The notes beneath the pieces are model-generated. The model did not search any database, was not told the origin of the DNA, and saw nothing but the letters and a program-made list of their open reading frames with translations. Below, one piece after another: positions 8,754 through 16,242 of a stretch of DNA of 64,000 nt. The DNA comes from Asticcacaulis sp. AC402 (GTDB lineage Bacteria > Pseudomonadota > Alphaproteobacteria > Caulobacterales > Caulobacteraceae): NCBI RefSeq assembly GCF_000495835.1, contig NZ_AWGC01000017.1, forward strand, positions 110,722 through 174,721, given 5' to 3'. Position 1 is the first letter of the stretch; each line of letters starts with the position of its first letter. The position numbers and the translations under genes are program-made.

Positions 8754-9952
8754 TACGCTTCTCCGGTTCTGCGGCGATGTACGGTAAAATTGGTTTCGAG
8801 GTCATTGCGGAGCACCACGCCGTGGCCCGGCGCTTTGGTTACCGTGATGTGGCCGTCGCTAACGATGGGAAGTCCGTTAACGAGATCGCGGTACCACGTA
8901 TTGTAGTATGCCCTCACGCTCTCCTGGATCAGGCCATTCGGTGCGTGCAGCGTAAGATGCGTCGAGGCGGCGAGCACGACCGGTCCGGTGCAGTCATGGG
9001 GCGCAACCGGCAAGTGCCACGCGTCTGCCAGAATGGCGATCTTTCGAGCTTCGGTGATGCCCCCGCACCAGCCAATATCCAACATAACCACGCCGGCAAC
9101 CCCGGTCTCCAAATAGTCGCGGAAAGCGAAGCGGCTCCCCAGTGTTTCAGAGGCACAGATCGGCGCCGTTGAAGCTTCGGCATAGCGCTTGAGAGAAGAC
9201 AAGCTATCCATGCGAATTGGGTCTTCGTGCCAGAATGTGTTGTAATCCTTCAGGGCACGGGCAATTTGCATGGCGGGGAGCAGTTGCCACATGGAATGGA
9301 ACTCGACCATGATATCCATGCGGTCACCGACACGCTTACGGATCTTCTCAAACGGTAACAACGCGGCGCGCAAATCCTCCGCAGATATGTACTGACCGTT
9401 TGTCTTCTCTGCGGCCATATCGAAGGGCCAGATTTTCATGGCTGTGATGCCCTGGGACAGCAGGTCCTCGGCGAGATCGTCGGCGCGGGTCAGAAAGCCA
9501 TTCAGGTCATCATAGTCAGACGCACCGCTTGCGAGACCGTAGTTGGCTGTTTTTTGTCCGCCAGAGCTACGCATGTAAGTGTTTCCGGCGCAGGTGTTAT
9601 AGGTCCGCACGGAGTCTTTCGTGAACCCGCCCAGGCATTGCGCCAGAGGCTGACCTGAGGCTTTTCCGTAGAGATCCCACAGGGCAATATCGATTGCTGA
9701 GGCTGCCCTTGTTTCCGCGCCCGTTGAGCGGAAACCCAAGTAGAAATTGAGATCTCGGGACAGTTTTTCAATCTCGAGACCGTTGCGTCCAATCAATCTT
9801 GGTGCAACCAGTTCGTGTAAGCAGGCCTCGACGGTTTGGGGTAGGAAAAAGGTTTCCCCCAGACCAGTTAAGCCGTCCTCTGTTTCCAAGTTAACCCACA
9901 ACAGATTGGGAAACTCCTGGAGTCTAATGGTCTCTAGTGATGTGATTTTCAT
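8753..9952 (-). CDS. Enolase-superfamily (MR/MLE) sugar-acid dehydratase
   Basis: 399 aa with an N-terminal capping domain and a TIM barrel. Putative catalytic and metal residues: Lys173 in AMKIWPFD, Glu217 and His219 in MVEFHS, Glu243 in WHEDPI, Glu269 in CASETL and His319 in APHD, the pattern of mandelate racemase-subgroup acid-sugar dehydratases. Exact substrate (galactonate, rhamnonate, fuconate or another acid) is not assignable. It is first in an operon with the SDR gene. The candidate operator lies 305 bp upstream. Product probably feeds pectin-derived sugars released by the GH28/GH43 enzymes into central metabolism. Confidence 0.85.
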   Translation of the reverse strand: MKITSLETIRLQEFPNLLWVNLETEDGLTGLGETFFLPQTVEACLHELVAPRLIGRNGLEIEKLSRDLNFYLGFRSTGAETRAASAIDIALWDLYGKASGQPLAQCLGGFTKDSVRTYNTCAGNTYMRSSGGQKTANYGLASGASDYDDLNGFLTRADDLAEDLLSQGITAMKIWPFDMAAEKTNGQYISAEDLRAALLPFEKIRKRVGDRMDIMVEFHSMWQLLPAMQIARALKDYNTFWHEDPIRMDSLSSLKRYAEASTAPICASETLGSRFAFRDYLETGVAGVVMLDIGWCGGITEARKIAILADAWHLPVAPHDCTGPVVLAASTHLTLHAPNGLIQESVRAYYNTWYRDLVNGLPIVSDGHITVTKAPGHGVVLRNDLETNFTVHRRRTGEA

Positions 9953-10256
9953 TCTTTGAACGCTATCGATTCAGTGTTGATGTTCAACCGAACTGGCAAC
10001 TTCGGCCGTCTTTCAAAAGCCAGCTCAATCGGGCGCATACCTTCGTCGAATGCGTTGTCATCAAGCGAGTCGAATGCGCCTCTTTGCCGCTGATCGGGTC
10101 TTCCCTTCATGTGCGGCAATCTGGCCCTGGCCAAGACGTTTGTGGTGGCCTGACAACTTGGCTTCCCAAGCGTGTTTTGCGATAGCCGCGGCGTTGACGG
10201 CCGCACTTCGTTCTTCTTTTGATGTATCACGGAGTACATTATCTACAATATTGCAA
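9953..10256. other. Long leader upstream of the dehydratase operon
   Basis: 304 bp between the candidate operator and the dehydratase ATG. Short open frames on the minus strand (e.g. 10061-10267) show no recognisable family. It could be an untranslated leader or the decayed remains of a gene; nothing more specific is seen. Confidence 0.4.
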
Positions 10257-10275
10257 AAACCTGTCATACAGGTTT
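10257..10275. promoter_or_regulatory. Candidate FadR-family operator, copy 2
   Basis: AAACCTGTCATACAGGTTT is an 8-bp perfect inverted repeat around a 3-base centre (AAACCTGT/ACAGGTTT). Its reverse complement shares its first 16 bases with 4572-4587. It stands upstream of the leftward dehydratase-SDR operon. Confidence 0.7.
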
Positions 10276-10797
10276 AGTATTTTTGGCTTTCACGAGTCAA
10301 GACGGTGCGCAGATGTCAAAATGGAATTTCCTGGGACCCGATCCCGGCCCGTGGCGGCCAGCTATTGACTTATACCAAGCCTCATAAAGAATGACGCTTT
10401 GTATTCGCATTTTTTCAGCTCAAGCGCCGGACCAGGCGCCCCCCATGGCGCCTCGCGTAAGCTCGGGCGGCCAAGAAGTGTTCTTTGGCGCCCTTGCCAA
10501 TCCAGATGAGTCAAGGTCATCGTGGATTGGTATTTCGCGTCCGTGAAAAGCGGATCAAGCCGGTGATCAAGCGCCTCAAGGCCAGGCTAACAGGCTTATG
10601 TGCCGTTTCGTTTTTAAGTTGTTAAGCCTGTAACGCCCCCGTCTCGACGCGCTTCGGCCCATAGGGTGCCTTGCTCGCCCGACACCTCCCCCGCAAGCGA
10701 GGAAGGATGAGGTGCGAGCGCCCTTTCCTAAACGGCCGCGCTGCTGTAGAGCCCTGCGCAATCCCGTGTCACCTGTTTTCCAGTCAGTAAGCACCGC
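10276..10797. other. Intergenic region with R1 and R7 repeats before the ABC-F gene
   Basis: 522 bp. Contains R1 copy 1 (10372-10533), an inverted repeat ACAGGCTTA/TAAGCCTGT (10590-10598, 10623-10631), an R7-like element (about 10636-10710), and then the leader of the ABC-F gene. No gene is evident. Confidence 0.6.
10372..10533 (+). repeat. R1 two-hairpin repeat, copy 1
   Basis: Starts ATACCAAGCCTCATAAAGAA and ends TCATCGTGGATTGGTAT. The core GCTCAAGCGCC ... CTCGCGTAAGCTCGGGCG matches copy 2 at 12472-12607. This copy carries about 25 extra bases in the core and a mutated left hairpin (GCTTTGTAT instead of GCTTGGTAT). Confidence 0.85.
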
Positions 10798-12426
10798 ATG
10801 ATCCGTCTTGATAACATCAGCAAACAGAACGGCCACCAGATCCTGTTCATCGACGCGTCGATGGGCATCCAAAAGGGCGAGAAGGTCGGCCTGGTCGGGC
10901 CCAATGGCGCCGGCAAGACCACGCTGTTCCGGATGATGACCGGCCAGGAACAACCCGACGACGGGCAGGTGGCCGTCGATACCGGCATGACGATCGGCTA
11001 TTTCAGCCAGGATGTCGGCGAAATGTCAGGCCAGAGTGCTGTCGCCGCCGTGATGGACGGCGTCGGCCCCGTCAGCGCGCTGGCCACCGAAATGACGAAG
11101 CTGGAAGCCGCCATGGTCGATCCGGACCAGGCCGACGAACTGGACGCCATCATCGAGCGCTATGGCGACGTTCAGGCGCGGTTCGAAGAACTGGACGGTT
11201 ATGCGCTGGACGCACGGGCGCGCGAGGTTCTGGCCGGGTTGAGCTTCAGCCAGGAACGCATGGACGGCGATGTCGGGCTGCTGTCCGGCGGGTGGAAGAT
11301 GCGCGTGGCGCTGGCGCGTATCCTGTTGATGCGCCCCGATGGCATGCTGCTGGACGAACCCAGCAACCACCTGGATCTCGAAAGCCTGATCTGGCTGGAG
11401 GCCTTCCTTAAGGACTATGACGGCGCCCTGCTGATGACGTCGCACGATCGCGCCTTCATGAACCGCATCATCGGCAAGGTGGTGGAGATCGACGGCGGCA
11501 CGCTGATCACCTATTCGGGCGATCTCGATTTCTACGAACAGCAGCGGGCGCTGAGCGAGAAGCAGCGCCAGGCGCAGTTCGAACGCCAGCAGGCGATGCT
11601 GGCCAAGGAGATCAAGTTCATCGAGCGCTTCAAGGCGCGGGCGTCGCACGCCGCCCAGGTCCAGAGCCGGGTGAAGAAGCTCGACAAGATCGAACGGGTC
11701 GAGGCGCCCAGGCGGCGCCAGTCCGTGCAGTTCGATTTCCCCACGCCCCCGCGTTCGGGCGAGGACGTGCTGAACCTGCGCGGCGTGCATAAGAGCTATG
11801 GCAGCCAGGCGATCTATGCCGGGCTGGATTTCCAGGTGCGGCGCAAGGAACGCTGGTGCGTGCTGGGGGCCAACGGCGCCGGCAAGTCGACGCTGCTGAA
11901 ACTGGCGGCCGGTGATGTGGCGCCCGACAAAGGAACGGTAAGCGTTGGGGCCAGCGTCAAAATGGGTTATTTCGCCCAGCATTCGATGGATCTGCTGGAC
12001 GGCGAAGACACGATTTTCGAGTCGCTGGATGGGTCTTTCCCACAGGCGGGGCCGGGCGCGCTGCGGACCCTGGCCGGGTGTTTCGGGTTTTCGGGCGACG
12101 ATGTCGAGAAGCCCTGCCGGGTCTTGAGCGGCGGCGAGAAGGCGCGGCTGGTCATGGCCAAGATGCTGTTCGATCCGCCCAACCTGCTGGTGCTGGACGA
12201 GCCGACCAACCACCTGGACATGGCGACCAAGGAAATGCTGGTCGCTGCGCTGGCTGATTTCGAAGGGACCATGCTGTTCGTGTCGCACGACCGCCATTTC
12301 CTGGCGGCGCTTTCGAACCGGGTACTGGAGCTGACGCCCGAGGGGGTGCATGTGTATGGCGGCGGGTATACGGAGTATGTTGCCCGCACAGGACAGGAAG
12401 CGCCGGGGCTGCATCCGAGGGGTTAA
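10798..12426 (+). CDS. ABC-F family ATPase (ribosome-associated translation factor type)
   Basis: 542 aa with two ATP-binding cassettes and no membrane segment. First cassette: GPNGAGKTT (Walker A, about 34-42), LSGGWKMR, MLLDEPSNHLD. Second: GANGAGKST, LSGGEKAR, LVLDEPTNHLD. The linker between them (ALSEKQRQAQFERQQAMLAK ... RVKKLDKIERVE) is the charged helical hairpin that reaches the peptidyl-transferase centre in EttA/Uup/YbiT-type proteins. It probably adjusts translation or resolves stalled ribosomes; subfamily is uncertain, with YbiT/Uup the nearest guesses. Stands alone, flanked by R1 copies on both sides. Confidence 0.92.
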   Translation: MIRLDNISKQNGHQILFIDASMGIQKGEKVGLVGPNGAGKTTLFRMMTGQEQPDDGQVAVDTGMTIGYFSQDVGEMSGQSAVAAVMDGVGPVSALATEMTKLEAAMVDPDQADELDAIIERYGDVQARFEELDGYALDARAREVLAGLSFSQERMDGDVGLLSGGWKMRVALARILLMRPDGMLLDEPSNHLDLESLIWLEAFLKDYDGALLMTSHDRAFMNRIIGKVVEIDGGTLITYSGDLDFYEQQRALSEKQRQAQFERQQAMLAKEIKFIERFKARASHAAQVQSRVKKLDKIERVEAPRRRQSVQFDFPTPPRSGEDVLNLRGVHKSYGSQAIYAGLDFQVRRKERWCVLGANGAGKSTLLKLAAGDVAPDKGTVSVGASVKMGYFAQHSMDLLDGEDTIFESLDGSFPQAGPGALRTLAGCFGFSGDDVEKPCRVLSGGEKARLVMAKMLFDPPNLLVLDEPTNHLDMATKEMLVAALADFEGTMLFVSHDRHFLAALSNRVLELTPEGVHVYGGGYTEYVARTGQEAPGLHPRG

Positions 12427-12471
12427 AGACTGATTGCACATGGGTGAGGCTGGTCTGCAAAGGGCCGTGTC

Positions 12472-12607
12472 ATACCAAGCCTCATAAAGAATGACGCTTG
12501 GTATTCGCATTTCTTCAGCTCAAACGCCGCATGGCTCCTCGCAAAAGCTCGGGCGGGCAGTCGCCCTTGCCAATCCACGATGAGTCAAGGTCATCGTGGA
12601 TTGGTAT
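12472..12607 (+). repeat. R1 two-hairpin repeat, copy 2 (best preserved)
   Basis: Left hairpin: ATACCAAGC ... GCTTGGTAT, 9-bp perfect stem. Right hairpin: CCAATCCACGATGA ... TCATCGTGGATTGG, 14-bp perfect stem. Between them lies the conserved core CAGCTCAAACGCCGCATGG then CTCCTCGCAAAAGCTCGGG. Same orientation as copy 1. Confidence 0.9.
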
Positions 12608-12688
12608 CAAACCTGACGCGCAACATTCGCGCTTTCGCGTCTTCGCGTGGAATCTCACGGCATCGGCGCGCATGGCTTTCTCTAGATA

Positions 12689-12769
12689 GCCCCTCAGGCT
12701 CGCCGCCCCTCACCCGATCGCCCACGCTTCGCTCGGCTCTCGTCCTCTCCCCTCACGAGGGGAGAGGGA
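12689..12769. repeat. R7-type intergenic element
   Basis: Contains CCCCTCACCCGATCGC, then CTCGTCCTCTCCCC and a closing GGGGAGAGG hairpin arm. The same blocks recur at 38494-38558. Related CCTCCCC/GGGGAGG hairpins occur at many other intergenic sites. Confidence 0.7.
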
Positions 12770-12885
12770 AAGAAAAGCAGACATTGCCGCGCGACTTAAT
12801 TTGACAGCAAGGGCCGGAGCGCGCAGGCTTGCGGCGTCACCTAGTGTGCTGGCATCGAGATGTCATACATGCAGGAGAGACCGCG

Positions 12886-13944
12886 ATGAACGCCATGCCC
12901 GACCTGACCCCCGATGCCAGATACGATGCCGTCGTCCGCCGCGATTCTGCGTTCGATGGCCAGTTCTGGTTTTCCGTCGTTACCACCGGCGTCTATTGCC
13001 GCCCGTCGTGCGCCGCCCGCACGCCCAGGCCGCAGAATGTCGGGTTTCATCTGAGCTGTGAGGACGCCGAAGCGGCTGGGTTCCGGGCCTGCAAGCGCTG
13101 TAGCCCACGTGGCGAGTCGCCCAAGGCGAAGATGGCCGCCGTCATCGCCGATATCTGCCGGACCATCGAAACCGCCGAGACAGAACCGAGCTTGACCGAT
13201 CTGGCACGGCAGGCCGGGTTGAGCGCCTATCACTTCCATCGCCAGTTCAAGGCGGCGACCGGCGTGACGCCCAAGGGCTATGCCGCCGCTCACCGTGCCC
13301 GCCGGGTCCGCGAGGGACTGACCAGCGGAGAAACCGTCACCAACGCGCTTTATGATGCCGGCTATGGCTCAAATGGCCGGTTTTACGAAGAGTCGAATGC
13401 CATTTTGGGCATGACGCCGAAGCAGTACCAGGCCGGCGGCCGCGATGCCGATGTTCGTTTTGCCATAGGTCAGAGCCGTTTAGGCGCGGTTTTGGTGGCG
13501 CAGAGCGACAAGGGTATCGTCGCCATTTCGCTGGGGGATGACCCCGATACCCTGGTGCGCGAACTTCAGGACCGGTTTCCCAGGGCGCGGCTGACCGGCG
13601 ACGATGCGGATTTCAATGCCCGGATCGCCCAGGTGATCGGCTTTGTCGAGGCGCCGCAAACGGGGCTGGACCTGCCCCTCGATATCCGCGGCACCGCCTT
13701 CCAGCAAAGGGTGTGGCAGGCTTTGCGGGCAATACCGGCCGGCAAGACTTTGAGCTATGCCGAACTGGCGCGGGCCATCGGGTCGCCCGCCGCGGTGCGC
13801 GCGGTGGCCGGGGCCTGCGCCGCCAATACCCTGGCTGTAGCCGTGCCGTGCCATCGTATTGTCCGCACTGACGGCGCCCTGTCCGGCTATCGCTGGGGCG
13901 TCGAGCGCAAGCGCGATTTGCTGGAACGGGAGCGGGTGGCGTGA
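12886..13944 (+). CDS. ada: Ada: bifunctional methyl-DNA repair protein and transcriptional activator
   Basis: 352 aa from ATG 12886, chosen for GGAGA 8 bases ahead and for alignment with E. coli Ada numbering. The N-terminal zinc domain has Cys38, Cys42, Cys69 and Cys72 (VYCRPSC, CKRC), Cys38 being the methylphosphotriester acceptor. An AraC-type HTH follows (LTDLARQAGLSAYHFHRQF). The C-terminal O6-alkylguanine transferase has PCHR with acceptor Cys322. After methylation at Cys38 the protein activates alkylation-response genes, probably this operon. Its last four bases overlap the start of the next gene (GTGA), and alkB follows. Confidence 0.97.
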   Translation: MNAMPDLTPDARYDAVVRRDSAFDGQFWFSVVTTGVYCRPSCAARTPRPQNVGFHLSCEDAEAAGFRACKRCSPRGESPKAKMAAVIADICRTIETAETEPSLTDLARQAGLSAYHFHRQFKAATGVTPKGYAAAHRARRVREGLTSGETVTNALYDAGYGSNGRFYEESNAILGMTPKQYQAGGRDADVRFAIGQSRLGAVLVAQSDKGIVAISLGDDPDTLVRELQDRFPRARLTGDDADFNARIAQVIGFVEAPQTGLDLPLDIRGTAFQQRVWQALRAIPAGKTLSYAELARAIGSPAAVRAVAGACAANTLAVAVPCHRIVRTDGALSGYRWGVERKRDLLERERVA

Positions 13945-14651
13945 ACGAGATGACCGCCCTGCGAAAGAGCAACCTGGACTGGGACGTGATCGCCAGGGAC
14001 CTAGACCAGGACGGTTGCGCCGTCCTGCCCGGACTGGTCAGTGCCCGCACCTGTGCCGAGCTGACGGAGCTCTATGATACCGGCCGTTTCCGCAGTCACA
14101 TTCACCTGGCGCGGCATGGCTTTGGGCAAGGCGAATACAAGTATTTCGCCTATCCGCTGCCCGACGTCGTCGCGCGACTGCGTGAGGCGCTGTATCCGCC
14201 TTTGGCCGCCATCGCCAACCGTTGGAATGAACGTATGGAGGTGGATATCCTTTATCCCGAACGGCATGCTGACTATCTGGCGACGTGCCATGCCGCTGGC
14301 CAAGTACGACCGACGCCGCTGTTGCTGAAGTACGACGTCGGCGACTACAACTGCCTGCATCAGGACCTGTACGGCGAGAAGGTGTTTCCGCTGCAGGTGA
14401 CGGTGCTGCTGTCCCAGCCGGAGGCGGACTTTACCGGCGGCGAGTTCGTGTTGACGGAACAGCGTCCGCGCATGCAGTCGCGGCCGCAGGTCGTGCCGCT
14501 GCAACGGGGTGACGCCGTGGTCTTCGCCGTTCATCACCGGCCGGTTCGGGGTTCGCGCGGCGACTATCGGGTCAACATGCGTCATGGGGTCAGTCGATTG
14601 CGCAGTGGCCGCCGCTACGCCATGGGTGTCATATTCCACGATGCAAGCTGA
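13941..14651 (+). CDS. 2OG-Fe(II) oxygenase in the ada-alkB operon
   Basis: 236 aa with a GTG start inside the ada stop (GTGA overlap) and GGAG ahead. Double-stranded beta-helix iron ligands are His140 and Asp142 (LHQDLYG) and His215 (RHGVS), with Arg225 in the SGRRYAMG segment as the likely 2-oxoglutarate anchor. It is not an AlkB homologue: the order of motifs fits prolyl-4-hydroxylase-like enzymes. Its strict coupling to ada and alkB suggests a role in the alkylation response, possibly demethylation or protein hydroxylation; substrate unknown. Confidence 0.88.
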   Translation: MNEMTALRKSNLDWDVIARDLDQDGCAVLPGLVSARTCAELTELYDTGRFRSHIHLARHGFGQGEYKYFAYPLPDVVARLREALYPPLAAIANRWNERMEVDILYPERHADYLATCHAAGQVRPTPLLLKYDVGDYNCLHQDLYGEKVFPLQVTVLLSQPEADFTGGEFVLTEQRPRMQSRPQVVPLQRGDAVVFAVHHRPVRGSRGDYRVNMRHGVSRLRSGRRYAMGVIFHDAS

Positions 14652-15264
14652 TCTGTTTGGCATTACATATCCGCCCGGTTTGGCGGTGTTACGCGGTTTC
14701 GCCCTGGCTGAGGCAGAGGCTTTGCTAACGGCTGTTGCCGCGGTGGCGGCGGTAGCGCCGTTCCGCAACATGGTGACGCCCGGCGGCCATGCCATGTCGG
14801 CGGCCATGACCAATGTCGGATTGGGCTGGGTGACTGACCGGCGGGGGTATCGCTATACGGCGGAGGATCCGCTGAGTGGTTTGACCTGGCCAGAGCTACC
14901 GTCGGTGGTGCGCGCCCTAGGGGAGGGGGCGGCGGAGGCTGCCGGCTTTGCGGGGTTTCAGCCGGATGGCTGTTTGATCAACCGCTATATCCCTGGTGCG
15001 CGCATGGGGTTGCATCAGGATAGCAACGAAGCGGACATGTCGGCGCCGATCGTCTCGGTGTCACTGGGTTTGCCGGCGGTGTTTTTGTTCGGCGGTTTGA
15101 ACCGGAGCGACCCGGCGATGAAAATACCGCTCGCGCACGGTGATGTCGTGGTGTGGGGTGGTCCGGCGCGTCTGGCCTATCACGGTGTGGCGCCGCTAAA
15201 GGTGGGCGAGCATCCGGCGACGGGCGGCGTGAGGTATAATCTGACGTTGAGGAAGGCGTTGTAA
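14641..15264 (+). CDS. alkB: AlkB: oxidative DNA/RNA demethylase
   Basis: 207 aa from ATG 14641, overlapping the previous gene by 11 bases; chosen because MQADLFG...YPPGLAVLRGF matches the N-terminus of E. coli AlkB. Core motifs: MVTPGGHAMSAAMTN, LINRYIPGARMGLHQDSNE (Fe ligands His125, Asp127), VVWGGPARLAYHGV (His181) and VRYNLTLR (Arg198, Arg204 for 2-oxoglutarate). It removes 1-methyladenine and 3-methylcytosine lesions oxidatively. Third gene of the ada operon, so likely induced by Ada. Confidence 0.97.
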   Translation: MQADLFGITYPPGLAVLRGFALAEAEALLTAVAAVAAVAPFRNMVTPGGHAMSAAMTNVGLGWVTDRRGYRYTAEDPLSGLTWPELPSVVRALGEGAAEAAGFAGFQPDGCLINRYIPGARMGLHQDSNEADMSAPIVSVSLGLPAVFLFGGLNRSDPAMKIPLAHGDVVVWGGPARLAYHGVAPLKVGEHPATGGVRYNLTLRKAL

Positions 15265-15267
15265 GAC

Positions 15268-15347
15268 AGTCGCCCCACCACCACATCTCGTCCTTCGCTG
15301 CGCTTCGTCCTCGTTCGGTCCCCCTCCCCACACGTGGGGAGGTATAA
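15268..15347 (+). repeat. R6 direct repeat, copy 1
   Basis: 80 bp, from AGTCGCCCCACCACC to GTGGGGAGGTATAA, ending in a CCTCCCC/GGGGAGG hairpin. Differs from 15509-15588 at one base (GTTCGG against GTGCGG). Confidence 0.9.
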
Positions 15348-15503
15348 TACCAACCCGCGAAATTCTTGACACACCGCGGGTTGGCAAGCGCGACTGCGCG
15401 CCCGAGCTTTTGCGAGGAGCCATGCGGCGTTTGAGCTGAAAAAATGTGAATACCAAGCGCACCTTATCTTGCAAGATGTGTCAGTCTTTTCGTGGGTTGG
15501 TAT
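15347..15503 (-). repeat. R1 two-hairpin repeat, copy 3 (inverted)
   Basis: Opposite orientation to copies 1 and 2. The core CCCGAGCTTTTGCGAGGAGC ... CGGCGTTTGAGCTGA is conserved. The hairpins kept their stems (ACCAACCCGCG/CGCGGGTTGG) but their sequence differs from copy 2, as expected for selection on structure. It is bracketed by the two R6 copies. Confidence 0.85.
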
Positions 15504-15508
15504 AAGAA

Positions 15509-15588
15509 AGTCGCCCCACCACCACATCTCGTCCTTCGCTGCGCTTCGTCCTCGTGCGGTCCCCCTCCCCACACGTGGGGAGGTATAA
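15509..15588 (+). repeat. R6 direct repeat, copy 2
   Basis: Near-identical to 15268-15347 (79 of 80 bases). Together they flank R1 copy 3 like the arms of a composite unit. Confidence 0.9.
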
Positions 15589-15593
15589 GCACA

Positions 15594-16064
15594 CTACGAA
15601 AACTGTTTCGGTTCGCTTTCGGGTGGGAGTTGCATCAGACCAAACCAGTAGTCCTCGATCTTGGCGACGATCTCGTCAAAGGTGTCGGTGGTGATCGGTT
15701 TGGAAATATAGCCGTTGGCATGACGGTCATAGGCGCCGCGGACATCGCTCGCGGCCACCGATGAGCTCAAAACGATAACCGGGATGCGTTTCAGCGCCGG
15801 GTCGTCCTTTACCGTGCTGAGGAAATCATGGCCGTGCATGTGCGGCAAGTTAAGGTCCAGCAGGATCAGGTCCGGTCGCGGCGCATCGGCATACGGACCT
15901 TCGCGGCGCAGAATTGACAGCCCGGCCTCACCCGATTCGGCCACGGTAATTTCACTGGGCATGCGCGCCCGCCGAAAGGCGCGCCGTGTCAGGACAGCAT
16001 CGCCGTGATTGTCCTCAATCAGCAGCACCTGAGCGCTTCGCCCCTGCTCCGAAAGCCTGGTCAT
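15594..16064 (-). CDS. Rcp1-type single-domain response regulator
   Basis: 156 aa from ATG 16064. Receiver domain only: acid pair Glu17-Asp18 (LLIEDNHGDAVLTRRAF), phospho-acceptor Asp70 (LILLDLNLPHMHG), Ser-rich switch IVLSSSVAASDV and YISKPI with the conserved Lys. The C-terminal IEDYWFGLMQLPPE tail is typical of Rcp1-like regulators that partner phytochrome-type kinases. No output domain. Divergent from a histidine kinase whose H-box is also phytochrome-like, so the two form a likely pair. Confidence 0.9.
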   Translation of the reverse strand: MTRLSEQGRSAQVLLIEDNHGDAVLTRRAFRRARMPSEITVAESGEAGLSILRREGPYADAPRPDLILLDLNLPHMHGHDFLSTVKDDPALKRIPVIVLSSSVAASDVRGAYDRHANGYISKPITTDTFDEIVAKIEDYWFGLMQLPPESEPKQFS

Positions 16065-16242
16065 ATGTGTTTGTCGCCTGTCTTTGCAACCTAAACTGAC
16101 ACCAATTTTCACCTTACGGCAAGGCAAATTCACATAACGCCCGTTTGCCGAAAATGGATCACAGCCTGACTGGTTTTCCCGCCGGACGAGAAATCGCAAT
16201 CGTGATATAGGCCCTCTACGTTCCGTTTATGAGGCCGTTGCG

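Larger units (their letters stand above)
12427..12885. other. Intergenic region with R1 and R7 repeats before ada
   Basis: 459 bp. Holds R1 copy 2 (12472-12607) and an R7 element (12689-12769). A TTGACA at 12801-12806 could be a -35 box for ada, but no convincing -10 or Ada box was identified. Confidence 0.55.
15265..15593. other. Intergenic repeat cluster R6-R1-R6
   Basis: 329 bp filled by two 80-bp R6 direct repeats (15268-15347 and 15509-15588) with R1 copy 3 between them. No gene. It separates the convergent alkB and response-regulator genes. Confidence 0.7.

Noticed and set aside
10061..10267. Minus-strand frame starting within the candidate operator at 10257
   Set aside because: 68 codons with no recognisable domain, and its ATG would lie inside the palindrome; treated as leader sequence.
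11026..12510. Long minus-strand open frame (494 codons) opposite the ABC-F gene
   Set aside because: Shadow frame caused by high GC at third positions; the plus strand encodes a complete ABC-F protein with all ATPase motifs.
15268..15588. Possible CRISPR-like direct repeats
   Set aside because: Only two 80-bp repeats with a known dispersed element between them; no short repeats with regular spacers anywhere in the window.
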